A stretch of DNA of 64,000 bases from Pigoraptor vietnamica (lineage: Eukaryota; Opisthokonta; Filasterea), in contig CALSCQ010001169.1 of NCBI GenBank assembly GCA_943704525.1, positions 1 to 64,000 on the forward strand. The letters run 5' to 3'. Each line of letters starts with the position of its first letter. Positions within the stretch are counted from its first letter, which is position 1. A program made the position numbers and the translations under genes. The notes beneath the pieces are model-generated. The model saw only the letters and a program-made list of their open reading frames with translations. It did not search any database and had not been told where the DNA came from. Positions 54,501 to 64,000 of this stretch are shown one piece after another.

Positions 54501-56606
54501 TCATGCTTCCACCGACTGCCCTGCGCGCACGCGGCGGTTCGAGGCGTTCTTGATTTCGGCGACGACCGCGCGGACGTCCACGGGCTTCCCCTGGACGCAC
54601 ATTTTCGCCGTCGCGTCGTCATACGGAAAAATGCGCTTGAATTTCCCGACGCGCTCGCGGTCGGGTCGGTACTGCAGGCCGCCGCCGGACGGACGCTGGG
54701 GCTGCGGCTGGTTGCGCAGGGTCCCCTTGCTCGCCGTTCGGGAACCGCGCGGCGCGAGGGACGGAAGAGCGACGAGGCCCCCGTGAGGGTGCGACGCCGA
54801 CAGCGACTGGGACCCGTGAAGACCGCCCACCGTCCGCCGCCCAAACAAGTCCGAGTGCGACTGCGTGTGCCTGTCGCGCCCCGCACGAAGAGGCAGGGTT
54901 CCGCTGCTGTTGCTGCGGGGGAGGACGGGGACAGAGCCGCGCTTTTGCAGGAGGGGGCGCGTGTCGCGCGGGTGGGACGGGGGGTCGGCGCGGAAAGACC
55001 GCGCGTGCGCGTCCTCCTCGGTGCTCTCGGGTGACCGCGACGACGCCGGCGAAGGTATTTCGGGGAGACGCACGTGACCGCCCTTGCCCTCGCGTGCGCC
55101 GCGCGTGCCGCGCTGCGGCTTGGCGTGCGCGCCGCCGTCCCCCTCGCGCTCGGCGTCCGACGCACCGTCAAAGGGAAGCGAATCGATCACGACGCAGTCG
55201 CTGCCGGAGGACGAGCCCGCGGGACTCTGCGTGCCGGCGCTGCGGCCACCGCTCGAGCTCGAGGCGCCAATGTCCTCCTCGACCTCGCTGTCGGAGCTCA
55301 CACTCTCGGCGTGTTGCGCGGGAGGAGGTGGCGCGGGGCGTGCCGGCTGTTTCTTGTGCGGTGCGGCGCGGGGCTTGCGCGTGGGAACCATCGGCTGCCG
55401 CGGGTGCGCCTGCGTCTGCTGCTGTGCCGCCGGCGACGGATTGCGGTCGACCGATGTCCTGGAGGCTGTCCTTGAGGCTGTCGGCTCGTCGGCGGCGCCG
55501 TCGTCCGCGGGCTCATCGTCAGACCACGGGGGAAGGGGGGCGTCGTCGTCGCTCGAGGCATCGCTGACCTTGACCTTGTCGGCGTCGGTGAAATCGAGTA
55601 GGTCGATGATATCGCTGATGAGCGGCCGCTTGACAAGCCAGTCGACCTCGCAGTCCGTGCCGAGGGCGGGGCTGAAGTTCACCTCCAGCAGCCACGGGCG
55701 CAGCGTCTCGTCCACAAGCACGTCGAACCCAAACAACTCGAAGCAGTTGTCCGTCGGCGGGACGACGGGCGCGAGCGCGAGTATGGTCAGCACGACAATC
55801 TTCTCAATGCGGCGCCACAGCGGCCCGTCGCTCACTCCGCGCGAGGCAAAGTGCGCGCGCAGCTGGTCAAACGTCCACTTGCACCCCGCGCCGACAGAGT
55901 CCTTGTTCGCGCCGGCGCCGGGACCGTCCTTGTTGATGCTCGTGTTGGTCAGGTGCGAGTAGATGTTGCCGAGCGCGTCGAGCGAGTACTTGTCCGTGCT
56001 GAACCGCGCCAGGCCCTCGTCGTAGAGGTACACGCACAGCGGATAGAACGACGTCACGGCGACGTAGATGCGCAGGTCAAACTTGTAGCCGCCAATGAGG
56101 AGCGGGTTCGGGACGTACCGCTGCACGACGGCCGCAGAGTCGTACGTGAGGCTGTTGATGTCCCGGAACAGGAAGATGCCGCGCCCGCGCGAGAGGTCCG
56201 CAGGCTTGCATATCCAAACGGCGTCCCCCTCGGCGTCCTCCGTGTAGGCGGCCACAAACTTTGTGTAGTCGTTGGGCAGAATGAACGTCGTTGGGACGAA
56301 GTCGTACACGGCGCCGTGAATGGCGCGCATCTTGCGAAGGTTGCGCGTGAGTCGGTCCTTGCGGGTGATTTCGTGCGTCTTCGGGAAGTGGTTCAGCCGC
56401 TGCCACGGCCGCACGCTCTTCATCTCCGACATGCGAAACCGCGACACCTTCCACCACACGTTCCAGCGGCCGCCGGCATCCGACCCCCCCTCCTCCGCGC
56501 CCGCATCCTCGTTGCCGCCGTCGTACTCGACCCACCCGCGCTCCTCAAACACGCGCTGCACGACATCCGGACCGCCCTCGCCGAGGCGGTACACGAACGC
56601 GCGCAT
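54501..56606 (-). CDS. TTLL2: Tubulin ligase-like, TTLL2 type (probable glutamylase)
   Basis: TTLL enzymes add amino-acid chains, mostly glutamate, to tubulin tails in cilia and basal bodies. Intronless, 701 residues. The catalytic ATP-grasp domain fills about residues 1-335: VVQRVFEERGWVEYD, KPWQRLNH-like RPWQRLNHFPKTHEITRKD, FILPNDYTKFV, ICKPADLSRGRGIFLF (ATP-binding Lys134), FDLRIYVAVTSF, YSHLTNTSINKD, NCFELFGFDVLVDE and WLLEVNFSPAL (metal-binding Glu/Asn). The closest match I know is TTLL2. The remaining 365 residues are Ser/Pro/Arg-rich disordered tail ending in a conserved-looking block (GKFKRIFPYDD). The ATG at 56606 precedes the family's RVDE-like start; the upstream in-frame stretch has no ATG. 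The gene is convergent with the RhoGEF gene (225-base gap). Confidence 0.93.
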   Translation of the reverse strand: MRAFVYRLGEGGPDVVQRVFEERGWVEYDGGNEDAGAEEGGSDAGGRWNVWWKVSRFRMSEMKSVRPWQRLNHFPKTHEITRKDRLTRNLRKMRAIHGAVYDFVPTTFILPNDYTKFVAAYTEDAEGDAVWICKPADLSRGRGIFLFRDINSLTYDSAAVVQRYVPNPLLIGGYKFDLRIYVAVTSFYPLCVYLYDEGLARFSTDKYSLDALGNIYSHLTNTSINKDGPGAGANKDSVGAGCKWTFDQLRAHFASRGVSDGPLWRRIEKIVVLTILALAPVVPPTDNCFELFGFDVLVDETLRPWLLEVNFSPALGTDCEVDWLVKRPLISDIIDLLDFTDADKVKVSDASSDDDAPLPPWSDDEPADDGAADEPTASRTASRTSVDRNPSPAAQQQTQAHPRQPMVPTRKPRAAPHKKQPARPAPPPPAQHAESVSSDSEVEEDIGASSSSGGRSAGTQSPAGSSSGSDCVVIDSLPFDGASDAEREGDGGAHAKPQRGTRGAREGKGGHVRLPEIPSPASSRSPESTEEDAHARSFRADPPSHPRDTRPLLQKRGSVPVLPRSNSSGTLPLRAGRDRHTQSHSDLFGRRTVGGLHGSQSLSASHPHGGLVALPSLAPRGSRTASKGTLRNQPQPQRPSGGGLQYRPDRERVGKFKRIFPYDDATAKMCVQGKPVDVRAVVAEIKNASNRRVRAGQSVEA

Positions 56607-58029
56607 GGCGGACGCCGCCCGCGGCGGGAGACGGCCTTTAGAGCGCGGGCGCACTCACACGCGCGCGGAACCCATTCAGCGACCGAACGACATCCACACC
56701 GGAGTGTGTGATGAACGTGCGTCGGTGAATTTGCCGCGTGCGGGCGAGTGCACGGACCGCACCGTTTGGCTCGGAGGAGTGCAATGGAAGACCAGCGCGC
56801 ACGTGTGCGTCTGTGCTGGACGCCCACACACCGGTCAACCCCAATCACGCGCGGTCGGTTACCAGGGCCTGCTGCGAGTGCTGGGGCAGGGACGGACGCG
56901 GCGGGAAGTTTGAAAAGGCTCGCGGAGATATCCCCAACCCCGTTCGCGCACGTTGCTTGCTGTGTCTTAAGCGACACGCGTGCGTGCGTCTGTCGTGTAT
57001 TGGTGTGGGGGTTGAGTGTGTTCAGAGCGCTTGTGTCAAAAAAAAAGCCGGACCCGGACACACGTGACTGGGCTCTCTCGGCGTTGATTGGCTGCCGAGT
57101 GCTCGGTCCGATCGGGAACATGGCGGCGTGCTCTCATTGCAACACACACACACACCCCATGACTCACACTCAGTATGACTCCCCTCAGCCCTGCCACCTC
57201 CGCCACGCAGCCCCATTCGCGGGGTATTGCGCGCGTGCACAGCTGCGTTTCGTGTTACAATGTGTCTCATTGGTCACGCTTTGACCTCCGTGCGTCACTC
57301 TGACGACTGGGCATTGCCGAACTAACGTTCGTAAACTCTCACACACTTTCTCACACACTTGCGACGCAGAATACGAGTCGATAAAACTATGCTTCCTTTC
57401 TTAAACATTCCGTGACGTAAAAAAAGGGCCGAACACCACAAACGTATCGCGACAGAAAGGCGTGTCGGAGCACTGAAAAATCCCACTCTCGTCGTCCTAA
57501 GGGTCACCTCGCCAAAGAGCCGACGTCTTCTGTTAAAAAGGGACAATGCAAAAGCGAGTCAGAGGAAGATTTCGGACGATCTTCAGTGCACGGACACACG
57601 GACACGTGGGCGCGCTATCAGGTTGCCGTCCGGCAGTTCTTGCACATGGTTGTCCCCCACAACACGCCACGGGAAGGGCGCGTGTGGTCTATCTAAAATG
57701 TGCGTTGGCGCATTCGCGGAAAGAGAATGTGCCGACGTGCACTCACCGCTTGGGACTGCGCAATAGCAAAATCTGTCGGAAAGCGATTTGGCCAATTTCA
57801 AGAGTCTACTCGCCGATATCACGTGACTCTCAGGCCACGTGACTGGATCAGCCCACGCCCACCGCCCCCAGGAAACCGGAACCGGGTGTGGGGTGCGACT
57901 GACGCGCACACCAATGCCTTTTCGTGCGCACTCGCCGTGCCCTGCGGAACGGGAGAACGGGTTCAGCACATTCCTCAGCCCTCACTCCGCCAGCCTTGCT
58001 TGATTAGAAGGGTGCATGCCATGCTCTCC
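56607..58029. other. Gene-poor region with scattered promoter-like words
   Basis: No supportable exon. GATTGGCTG (near 57087), TCACGTGA at 57819 and CCACGTGAC at 57835 are promoter-like words; the last two are not next to a recognised gene. Short CA tracts occur near 57150. Reading frames here are short and lack motifs. Confidence 0.5.
57819..57842. promoter_or_regulatory. Two CACGTGA sites 17 bases apart
   Basis: TCACGTGA at 57819 and CCACGTGA at 57835, the closest pairing of this word besides 4030-4049. No gene start is recognised nearby. Confidence 0.35.
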
Positions 58030-59760
58030 ATGCAACTGCCGCGGTTCGGCGCCGGTCGGCTCAGCGTCCTAACTGACTTTCATCAGCCGTCACTGATCAG
58101 CCAATTCCGGCGTAGTCTGGTCCGTTAACCTCAGAGCTGACCGGGCTATTAAGTGTCGGCACATTTCAGTCTGCCCCTCCAGAGCTGAATGCGGCCCGCC
58201 GTCGGTGATGCGACCTAACACGCCGCCGCAGGTGCAGTCCAGGTAGTGCCAAGCCGGCCCCAGTCCGGCGGCCGGTCTGGACTGCGTCGCGCCGGGCCCC
58301 CAGCCGCGCCGGAGACTGACACCCGGGCCGGGCTGACGAATTCCGTGACGCGGGCGACGGCCGGTCGTGGGCTGCAATGTACAGTTGAGTACTTCCGATC
58401 GCGGCACTGGTTTGGGCCGTGCCTCGGCGACAGTAAGTTCAGTTCAGTCTCAGATTCATTTGTCGATCGGCCGATGACTGTCAGCCGGCGACTGAGTCAG
58501 GTGATAGGCCGAGTGTCTGCCGACTCAGAGTCGGCCATGGCATCCGCAACCATTTTACGGCCTAACTAGTACTGCCGCGCCGAACTGCCCGCGGCTGGCG
58601 GCGGGCGGCGCCGGCTCTAATCAGCCTGACTGACGGCCGGTCAGAGTTCAATCTGTCAATCAGCCTCCGGCCGGCGGCTCGGCCGTGCAGTGCCCGCCGG
58701 CGACGGCTGTCGAGCCGCCAGCCGGCCGGCGTGCTTGGCCGAAGGTGGCGGTACCGTAGGCCGGGCTGCCTGCCGCCGAAATGTTTTCGCCCCTGCATCC
58801 ATTTGCTCCGAGGTGACCATCTGTACGCCGGACGGGCACCGTTCCGGGGCTGATCACTGTGCGGCCGCCCGGCATCAGCAGTGCCGGCCGCCGCCGGCCT
58901 GTGCCGCCGACTGTGGAACTGGCACAATAGAGCCTCAGGCCGGCAGAGCCACTTCAGTCCCCCCGGGCCGGCGATGTCAGCCGCACAGCGCCGTCGGCAG
59001 GACCTCGGCCGTGTGGAAAAGTGAAAAACATAACTTGTACTGCCGGCCGACGTCAGGTACGACACATTGTCACAGTAATTAAAACCGTGAGCGGCCGTAC
59101 TGGCAGATGATCACTATGATGACTCCGTGGCCAAACGATCGGCTGCACGGACGCCAACCGGCGCTCGGCCAGTCTTCGGCCGGCGGAGTTCTGAGCTGCC
59201 GATCAGATGCATTGGGCAGTGCCTGAAGTTCAATGCCAGTCACTGAGACGAGTTTTAGAACAGTGGACTCCGGGCTGGATATAGTCATGGCCGGCGGCCG
59301 GCCCGGCATAGACCGAGAGCCGGCACTGTTGACACCCGTCGCCGTGCGGGCGTCAACGGCCAACTGAAACAGGGGCGCCAGTGACTGTGCAGTGCAGTGT
59401 GAGTCGGTCCGGCTTCTTGTCAGCCGCTGACTCGCGGTCCTGAGGCTGCCATGTCCGGCCGACACAGTTGGCACTCCATGCGCTCGGCAAAGACAAATCC
59501 TTGAAATATTGAAGCCGCTGTCGCGCCGGCTGGGCTGGCACACGGGAGATTACAGTGCATCCAGTCCGGGCTGAGTGAGCACTCGGCAGACCGAGGTCTG
59601 CGCGCTAAGCTTCACGGTCCGTTACTTCTAATCAGTACACCTCACTTCAGCAGTCTCAGTAGTCTAGTACGCCTTCCTTCTGACGCTAAGCTTCACGGTC
59701 CGTTACTTCAGTACACCTCACTTCAGCAGTCTCAGTAGTCTAGTACGCCTTCCTTCTGAA
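58030..59760. other. Non-coding island of unusual composition (GCCGGC-rich), copy 1
   Basis: By eye GCCGGC occurs about 17 times in 1.7 kb, where roughly one is expected at this GC content. CAGT/ACTG, TCAG/CTGA and AGTC/GACT words are abundant, while the CGCG/GCGC runs typical of the surrounding genes are rare. All frames are cut by stops and no protein motif is seen. It ends with a tandem duplication at 59604-59759. A similar island begins near 62460. Confidence 0.7.
59604..59759. repeat. Tandem duplication of a 75-81 base unit
   Basis: GCTAAGCTTCACGGTCCGTT starts two head-to-tail copies, at 59604 and 59685. The second lacks five bases (TAATC) present in the first, and the copies are otherwise nearly identical, which suggests a recent event. 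Confidence 0.95.
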
Positions 59761-60017
59761 AATCGGTTATTTGAGTTTAGTGAGTCTGTTGGGCGCCCTT
59801 CGGCGATCAACTTCGTGCAAACCTGGGCCCATCATGGACCCAAAGTTAACGCGCGGAGGGGTGCGGTGCAAGGACACTGGCAAATCAAACGCGCCGCAAG
59901 CAAACGAGGGCAGACTATGAAACGGAGCGACTGTGAGACGAGAATCGACGGCACGGCGACTGCAAGCAGCACACGCAACGCGGGGACAAACGCAAAAGCA
60001 GCGCGGCGGCGGACGCT

Positions 60018-61432
60018 CTACATCCACGGCCGCCAGTGCTCGTTTGGCCTGCCGGCGGGCGCGCCAAACATGCCCATCTGCGGGTGCATGCGCATGTCGT
60101 ACACCGAGCCCATCGCCATCGGCGGCACCGGCATCATCTGGCCCATGTACTGCGAGGCCGCCCCGGGGTACTGCTGCGGGTGGCCCCACGCGGGCGACGG
60201 CACGGGCATGCCCTGGTGCGACTGCAGCATCATCGCGTGCTGCATCGCAGACGGGTGACCCATGTGCAACATCCGCTGGTCCATCGACGGGAGCTGCGTG
60301 CCCGGCGGAAGCATGCCGTGCATCGCCGCCTGCTGCGGTGCGTAGTGCTGCGCGTGCGCCGCCGCCGCTTGCCGCTGCGCCATGTTCGCCTGCGCCGTCG
60401 TCGGGCCATGAAGGGTCCCGTGCCGCGCGCCCGGTGGCTCCTGCGAGCGCTGCTGGGCGTCCCCTTGGAGATACTGCGCGACGAGGCCAATCATCGCCTG
60501 CTGCGTCTCGGAGATCTCGCCGGCCTTGTTCTTCTGCATCAGCCGCCCGAGAATGTCCTTCGCGCCCTCGACGCCCTCGTTGCGAATAGCCTCGCGCAAC
60601 GCCTCGACCGAAGGAATTCCGGGCACGCTGCGGTTCGTGCTGCTCTGCAGCGCGTTGACGAGACGGTTGAACCACGAAGGCATGTCGTGCCGGCGGATCG
60701 TGTGCTGCGAGAGGTGGTCTGGCCGCGCGAATCGGCTCCCGCAGACGGCGCAGACAAAGTTCTTGATGCCGAGGTGCTTTCGCTTGTGCCGCGCGAGCTC
60801 GCACGAGCGCGTAAAGCGGGCGACGCAGCCCTCAAAGCTGCATAGATATGGCTTCTCGCCCGTGTGCGACCGCTGGTGGGCCTTGAGGTGCGACAGCTTG
60901 CCGTACACCTTGCCGCAGCCAGTGTAGCTGCACGTCCATTGCCGCCCGCGTCCCTTCGCGCCCGGCCGCGCCTCTTCGCTCTCGCTCTTCACTTCCGCGG
61001 CATCCGAACTGTCCGACGCCGGCGCACCAGGCGCGGCTGCCGACCCATCGCCCGCCCGCTGTTCGCTCGGCTCTTCCGCGGCCGCCGCAACCGAAACTGC
61101 GGCCTGCGGCTGGTCAGGCACTGCTCGCGCCGTCTGTTGCTCGGCCGCGCCGTCGGCCGCCGGTTGCGCCCCCTGCTGCTGCTGTTGTTGGCCCTGTCCG
61201 AAGACGGCCTGCGCCTCGAGGACGTTGCGGGGCGACAGGACCTCGGCTTTTTTGCCGGCGGCCGCCGCGGCCAAAAGAATGTCAAACGAGGGCTTTTGCT
61301 GCGTCTCGGTCGCTGCGGGGGGAAAAGAATGATGCAGTCAGAAAAAAAAATGCAAAATAGCCTCTCAAGCCCCTTCTACCAAAGGGGCGGGCCTGCCAGT
61401 TGCCCGCCCATCGAAATCCCAAACTCACCCAT
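60018..61432 (-). CDS. KLF/Sp-type three-C2H2 zinc-finger transcription factor
   Basis: Two exons: 61429-61432 (only ATGG) and 60018-61312, with donor GTGAGT and acceptor CCGCAG; 432 residues beginning [15 protein letters not shown]. An acidic, Ala/Gln-rich N-terminus (poly-Q about residue 45) precedes three fingers at about 129-215. Finger 1 is [20 protein letters not shown], followed by the linker HTGEKPYLC. Finger 2 has [10 protein letters not shown]. Finger 3 is [17 protein letters not shown]. The Cys spacing (C-X4-C, C-X4-C, C-X2-C) and SHLKAH / RSxELxRH / RxDHLxxH reading residues are the KLF/Sp pattern that recognises GC or CACCC boxes. One deviation: finger 2 ends H-x3-H then LGIKNF instead of TGHRPF. 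The C-terminus is Met/Gln/Pro-rich. The unspliced frame would lack an ATG, which supports the tiny first exon. Confidence 0.88.
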
Positions 61433-62459
61433 TCTGAAAGAGATGCGGGACCTCCGACTCCGCTCCTGTCAGACTTCAAGCGTCGGCGTGCACTCGTGCT
61501 CTCGAAAACCCGTTCGTCAGAATGGGCGAGACAGGCGTTGCATCAACTAGGCGGCGTAGAGAGAGGCTGAGCGAGAAGGAGAAGCCTAGCCGCTCGTTCA
61601 CACTTCAACGCAATAGTGTAGGGGGCGTTTCCAATTGGCAAAGGCAAACGCGTAAACCTGCGTGCGCACAGCGTTTCCACTTCTCCGGTCGCAATTTCCG
61701 TCCCGTGGCGCGTGCTAGAAGCCTGAGGATTTTTGCCAATAACCGCCGCGGAGAAAACGAAGCTCAATGGGCCCAATGCAAAGGAAGCGATGGGCGGGCC
61801 AAGCGAGCGATGGGAGTTCGAGGGGTTTCCCTCCAGGGCGTCTTCTGACGCATTTTGTGGCCAAGAGGTGTGTGCGAGCGGTGAATTGGGCAAACCCGTT
61901 ACGACGCCCGCACGCGCATCGATGGCGACCAATCGGGCGATGGTTACGCCCACTGTGACGTCAATCGGAGCCACGCGTTTGGATTGGGATCGGCAGGTGA
62001 AAAAAAAAAAAAAAAATAGTGTGTGTGTCAAAAAAGTGATCGATTTAATAAATAATTTTTTATTAATCGAAATTCATACTGAAAAATATTGTGAAAATCG
62101 ATTGGAAAATGCGAATTAATTTAAGTGCAATTATTTAAATGAGTAGCAATAATTACCGGAGTTACTAAACCACAGAAAAGAAAGCGCTAAAAATTTAAAA
62201 TTTTTCGTCAATGCGGGCGGGCCATCGCCCATCGTTTCCGTGCTGCGGACATTTGGATATTGGGGCGATTCGATGTGTCGATGCAGTCAGAAGCCACGTC
62301 TTTAGGCGTGCTTTTGCAGTCGCTTCTTTTCGAACCCGCTAACCGCCGTTTATTGACGGAGCCGACCGCCCTCTTTTCCTTAGCTGCACGCGCAGTGACC
62401 GCATATACCCAGAGAACAGCGAAACTCCCCGGCTATTTCCCGGCAATTGAACCGGCTTA
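61433..62459. other. Upstream region of the zinc-finger gene, becoming AT-rich
   Basis: Contains TGACGTCA (61956), inverted CCAAT words (near 61929, 61964 and 61981) and an A-run of 15 at 62000. An AT-rich stretch follows at 62038-62210 (AATAAATAATTTTTTATTAA). No exon is seen. The AT-rich block is the lowest-GC sequence in the window. Confidence 0.55.
61956..61963. promoter_or_regulatory. CRE palindrome TGACGTCA with nearby CCAAT words
   Basis: The full bZIP/CREB-type palindrome lies about 520 bases upstream of the zinc-finger gene ATG, followed at once by AATCGG and flanked by CCAATC and GGATTGG. Role inferred from sequence only. Confidence 0.35.
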
Positions 62460-64000
62460 CTGAGGTGCGGCACACGGTCACTGCGTGGTTGCCGATGACC
62501 CCCGAGGCAATGTCTGGTGGCATGGAGACGGGCCGCTTCTGACGCACATTCAGCAGCACTGGAGTTGACGGTTGGCCGGAGCGAGCCGCAGTGGTTGCCC
62601 GCGCCAGCCACTGCGATGCAGGAACCGGGCACGCAGATCAGCAGAGACGGCAGCCACCACTCTGAGTTTACCCACTGCCAACGACCGTGAGGGCTTTGCC
62701 TACTCACTGACGGAGCAGTACGTCCAAGTCGGCTAGGCCAGGCGGCGGTCGGCTTGGTCTGAGACTCACTCCGACGACGGCCGGTCCGCCGGCCGGCCTC
62801 ACGGCCACGGTGTTACACACGCCGGCATAGTGACGGTCTGACCAACGCCGGCAAATTTTAAACAGCAAAGCCGCGCGGCACTGACGGGTCGGCTGGCCGC
62901 CGGCACCGGCTGACAATGTGCACATCCGTCAGCGCCGGCTTGCACATACTCAACGTCGCCGGCGGCAGCCAGTGGGCCGCCGGCGGCTCCGCCGGGCATT
63001 GCGAAGTCGGCCGGCTGCAGGGCCGGCACGGATGCACTGTCGCCCGGGTATGTGTGACAGTGTTAGCCAGCCGGTATCTTATGAGTTCTAATCAGTTACT
63101 GCCGCCGACCATGCCGACTGCCGTGTGCTGCCGTACTTTTGGTTTCGGTTGGCACTGTGGCAGCCGGCCCATACCACGGCCGTGAATGAAGCCGGCCGGC
63201 GCGGCGTGCCGTCGACGAGCGCGGGCGGCAGTGCCGGCTGAACTGCCGAAGCCGGATCAGTTAGCTGCCGCGCATCAGGCGCCGGTTGCCGAAACGGGTG
63301 ATGTAATGTTGGCCAGGCCGGCGCTGCCGCGGCTGCTGGACGCCGGCCGGATTAAGGGAGGTTTCAGTTCACAGGTGCAGCCACACGAACACTCAGCGTC
63401 CCCTCAGTTGGCTGATGTACGGCAGTATATTGAGCCACCAAGGACTCTCGGTCACGGTTGACGTGTCATTGCTAAGCCGGCTTCAGTTACTCTTGCAGAC
63501 AGTGCAACTTAGAGCCGCCGGTCCGTGTGTGGCTGAGCTTTTTTGAACGGACTGAACCGTAGGTGGAATGAAGTATTTAAAAATTTGTTTCAATGCTACC
63601 CCTGCTCGACTGGCCGCTGCCTTCGTCCGAGAGATCATGCATCGCCGGGCGTTGAGTGTGCCGTGCCCGGCAGTTCCCACAGCACAGTGCCTCGAGTTCT
63701 CCATCTGCCGGTTCGGCAGTGACTGTCGACGGCGCAGCCTGAGACTGAGCCACAGTCCGGCCTGCAAGCAGTGATCTATTCCGAGGCGGACGGCCGCGGT
63801 GTCGCCGGGCGCCGGGCCGGCCGTTCGCTCAGCTTTCACTGACTGCACACTGGCTTCCGTTCTCTGAGTCACGCACTGCGACCACGAGGTGTGCATTTCA
63901 GTCATTGGTGACTCGGACTCACCGGCGTCGGCCGCGGCGAGTCAGCGGGCACCAGGCACAGTTTAACTGAATGGCTGATGTCGGCCGATTTCAATGTCAT
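62460..64000. other. Non-coding island of unusual composition (GCCGGC-rich), copy 2
   Basis: Same word usage as the 58030-59760 island: by eye about 18 GCCGGC in 1.5 kb, many CAGT/ACTG/GACT words, frequent stops in all frames, no motif. I found no long shared sequence with the first island, so the resemblance is compositional. It runs off the right edge of the window. Confidence 0.65.

Noticed and set aside
58030-64000. Virus-like or transposon origin of the GCCGGC-rich islands
   Set aside because: No polymerase, integrase, capsid or transposase motif, no terminal repeats and no target-site duplication could be seen; only composition is unusual.
1-64000. tRNA, rRNA and CRISPR features
   Set aside because: A visual search of intergenic regions for tRNA B-box-like words gave only isolated hits without a cloverleaf; no spaced identical repeats of CRISPR type exist.

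Overview
This is a 64 kb window of GC-rich nuclear DNA from a flagellated, probably single-celled eukaryote. Most genes are split by short GT-AG introns (about 60-260 bases, very often with a GTGCGT or GTGAGT donor). Several products belong to cilia: an outer-arm-type dynein heavy chain, ARL6/BBS3, a four-domain AK9-type adenylate kinase, a TTLL2-type tubulin ligase and profilin-4. RasGEF, Dbl-type RhoGEF, Raf-like RBD, RhoGAP-like and KLF/Sp zinc-finger genes point towards Amorphea/Obazoa (for example a choanoflagellate- or apusomonad-like protist). That placement is inference; no rRNA or mitochondrial marker is present.

Layout. 0-13 kb is a dense housekeeping block: HBS1 (minus, running off the left edge), SNX3 (minus), TIM13 (plus), THG1 (minus), NOA1 (plus), profilin-4 (minus), an APN1-type AP endonuclease (plus), RWDD1 (minus) and Jagunal (plus). 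Neighbours alternate strand, share divergent promoters of 150-330 bases and converge with gaps as small as 7 bases. 13-28 kb is one dynein heavy-chain gene (nine exons, one of them 10.9 kb). 28-38 kb holds a large coiled-coil protein of unknown role, a PH-RasGEF and ARL6. 38-44 kb is the eleven-exon AK9 gene, divergent from ARL6. 44.7-48.2 kb is an intronless F-box/LRR gene. 48.2-50.6 kb is mostly non-coding but contains a candidate small five-exon gene. 50.6-54.3 kb is an intronless GTPase regulator read as RBD-DH-PH-RA-GAP. 54.5-56.6 kb is TTLL2 (intronless). 56.6-64 kb is gene-poor: a KLF/Sp-type zinc-finger gene sits between two non-coding islands whose base composition is unlike the rest of the window (very rich in GCCGGC and CAGT/ACTG words).

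How the genes fit together. Six products have known or likely ciliary or cytoskeletal roles, and the ARL6/AK9 and dynein upstream regions carry GGCAAC/GTTGCC half-sites resembling RFX X-boxes. A TCACGTG(A) palindrome recurs in many of the promoter spaces. CA/GT microsatellites, G-runs and small minisatellites are concentrated in introns and intergenic gaps. No intact or decayed virus-like element, transposon, CRISPR array, tRNA or rRNA gene was recognised.
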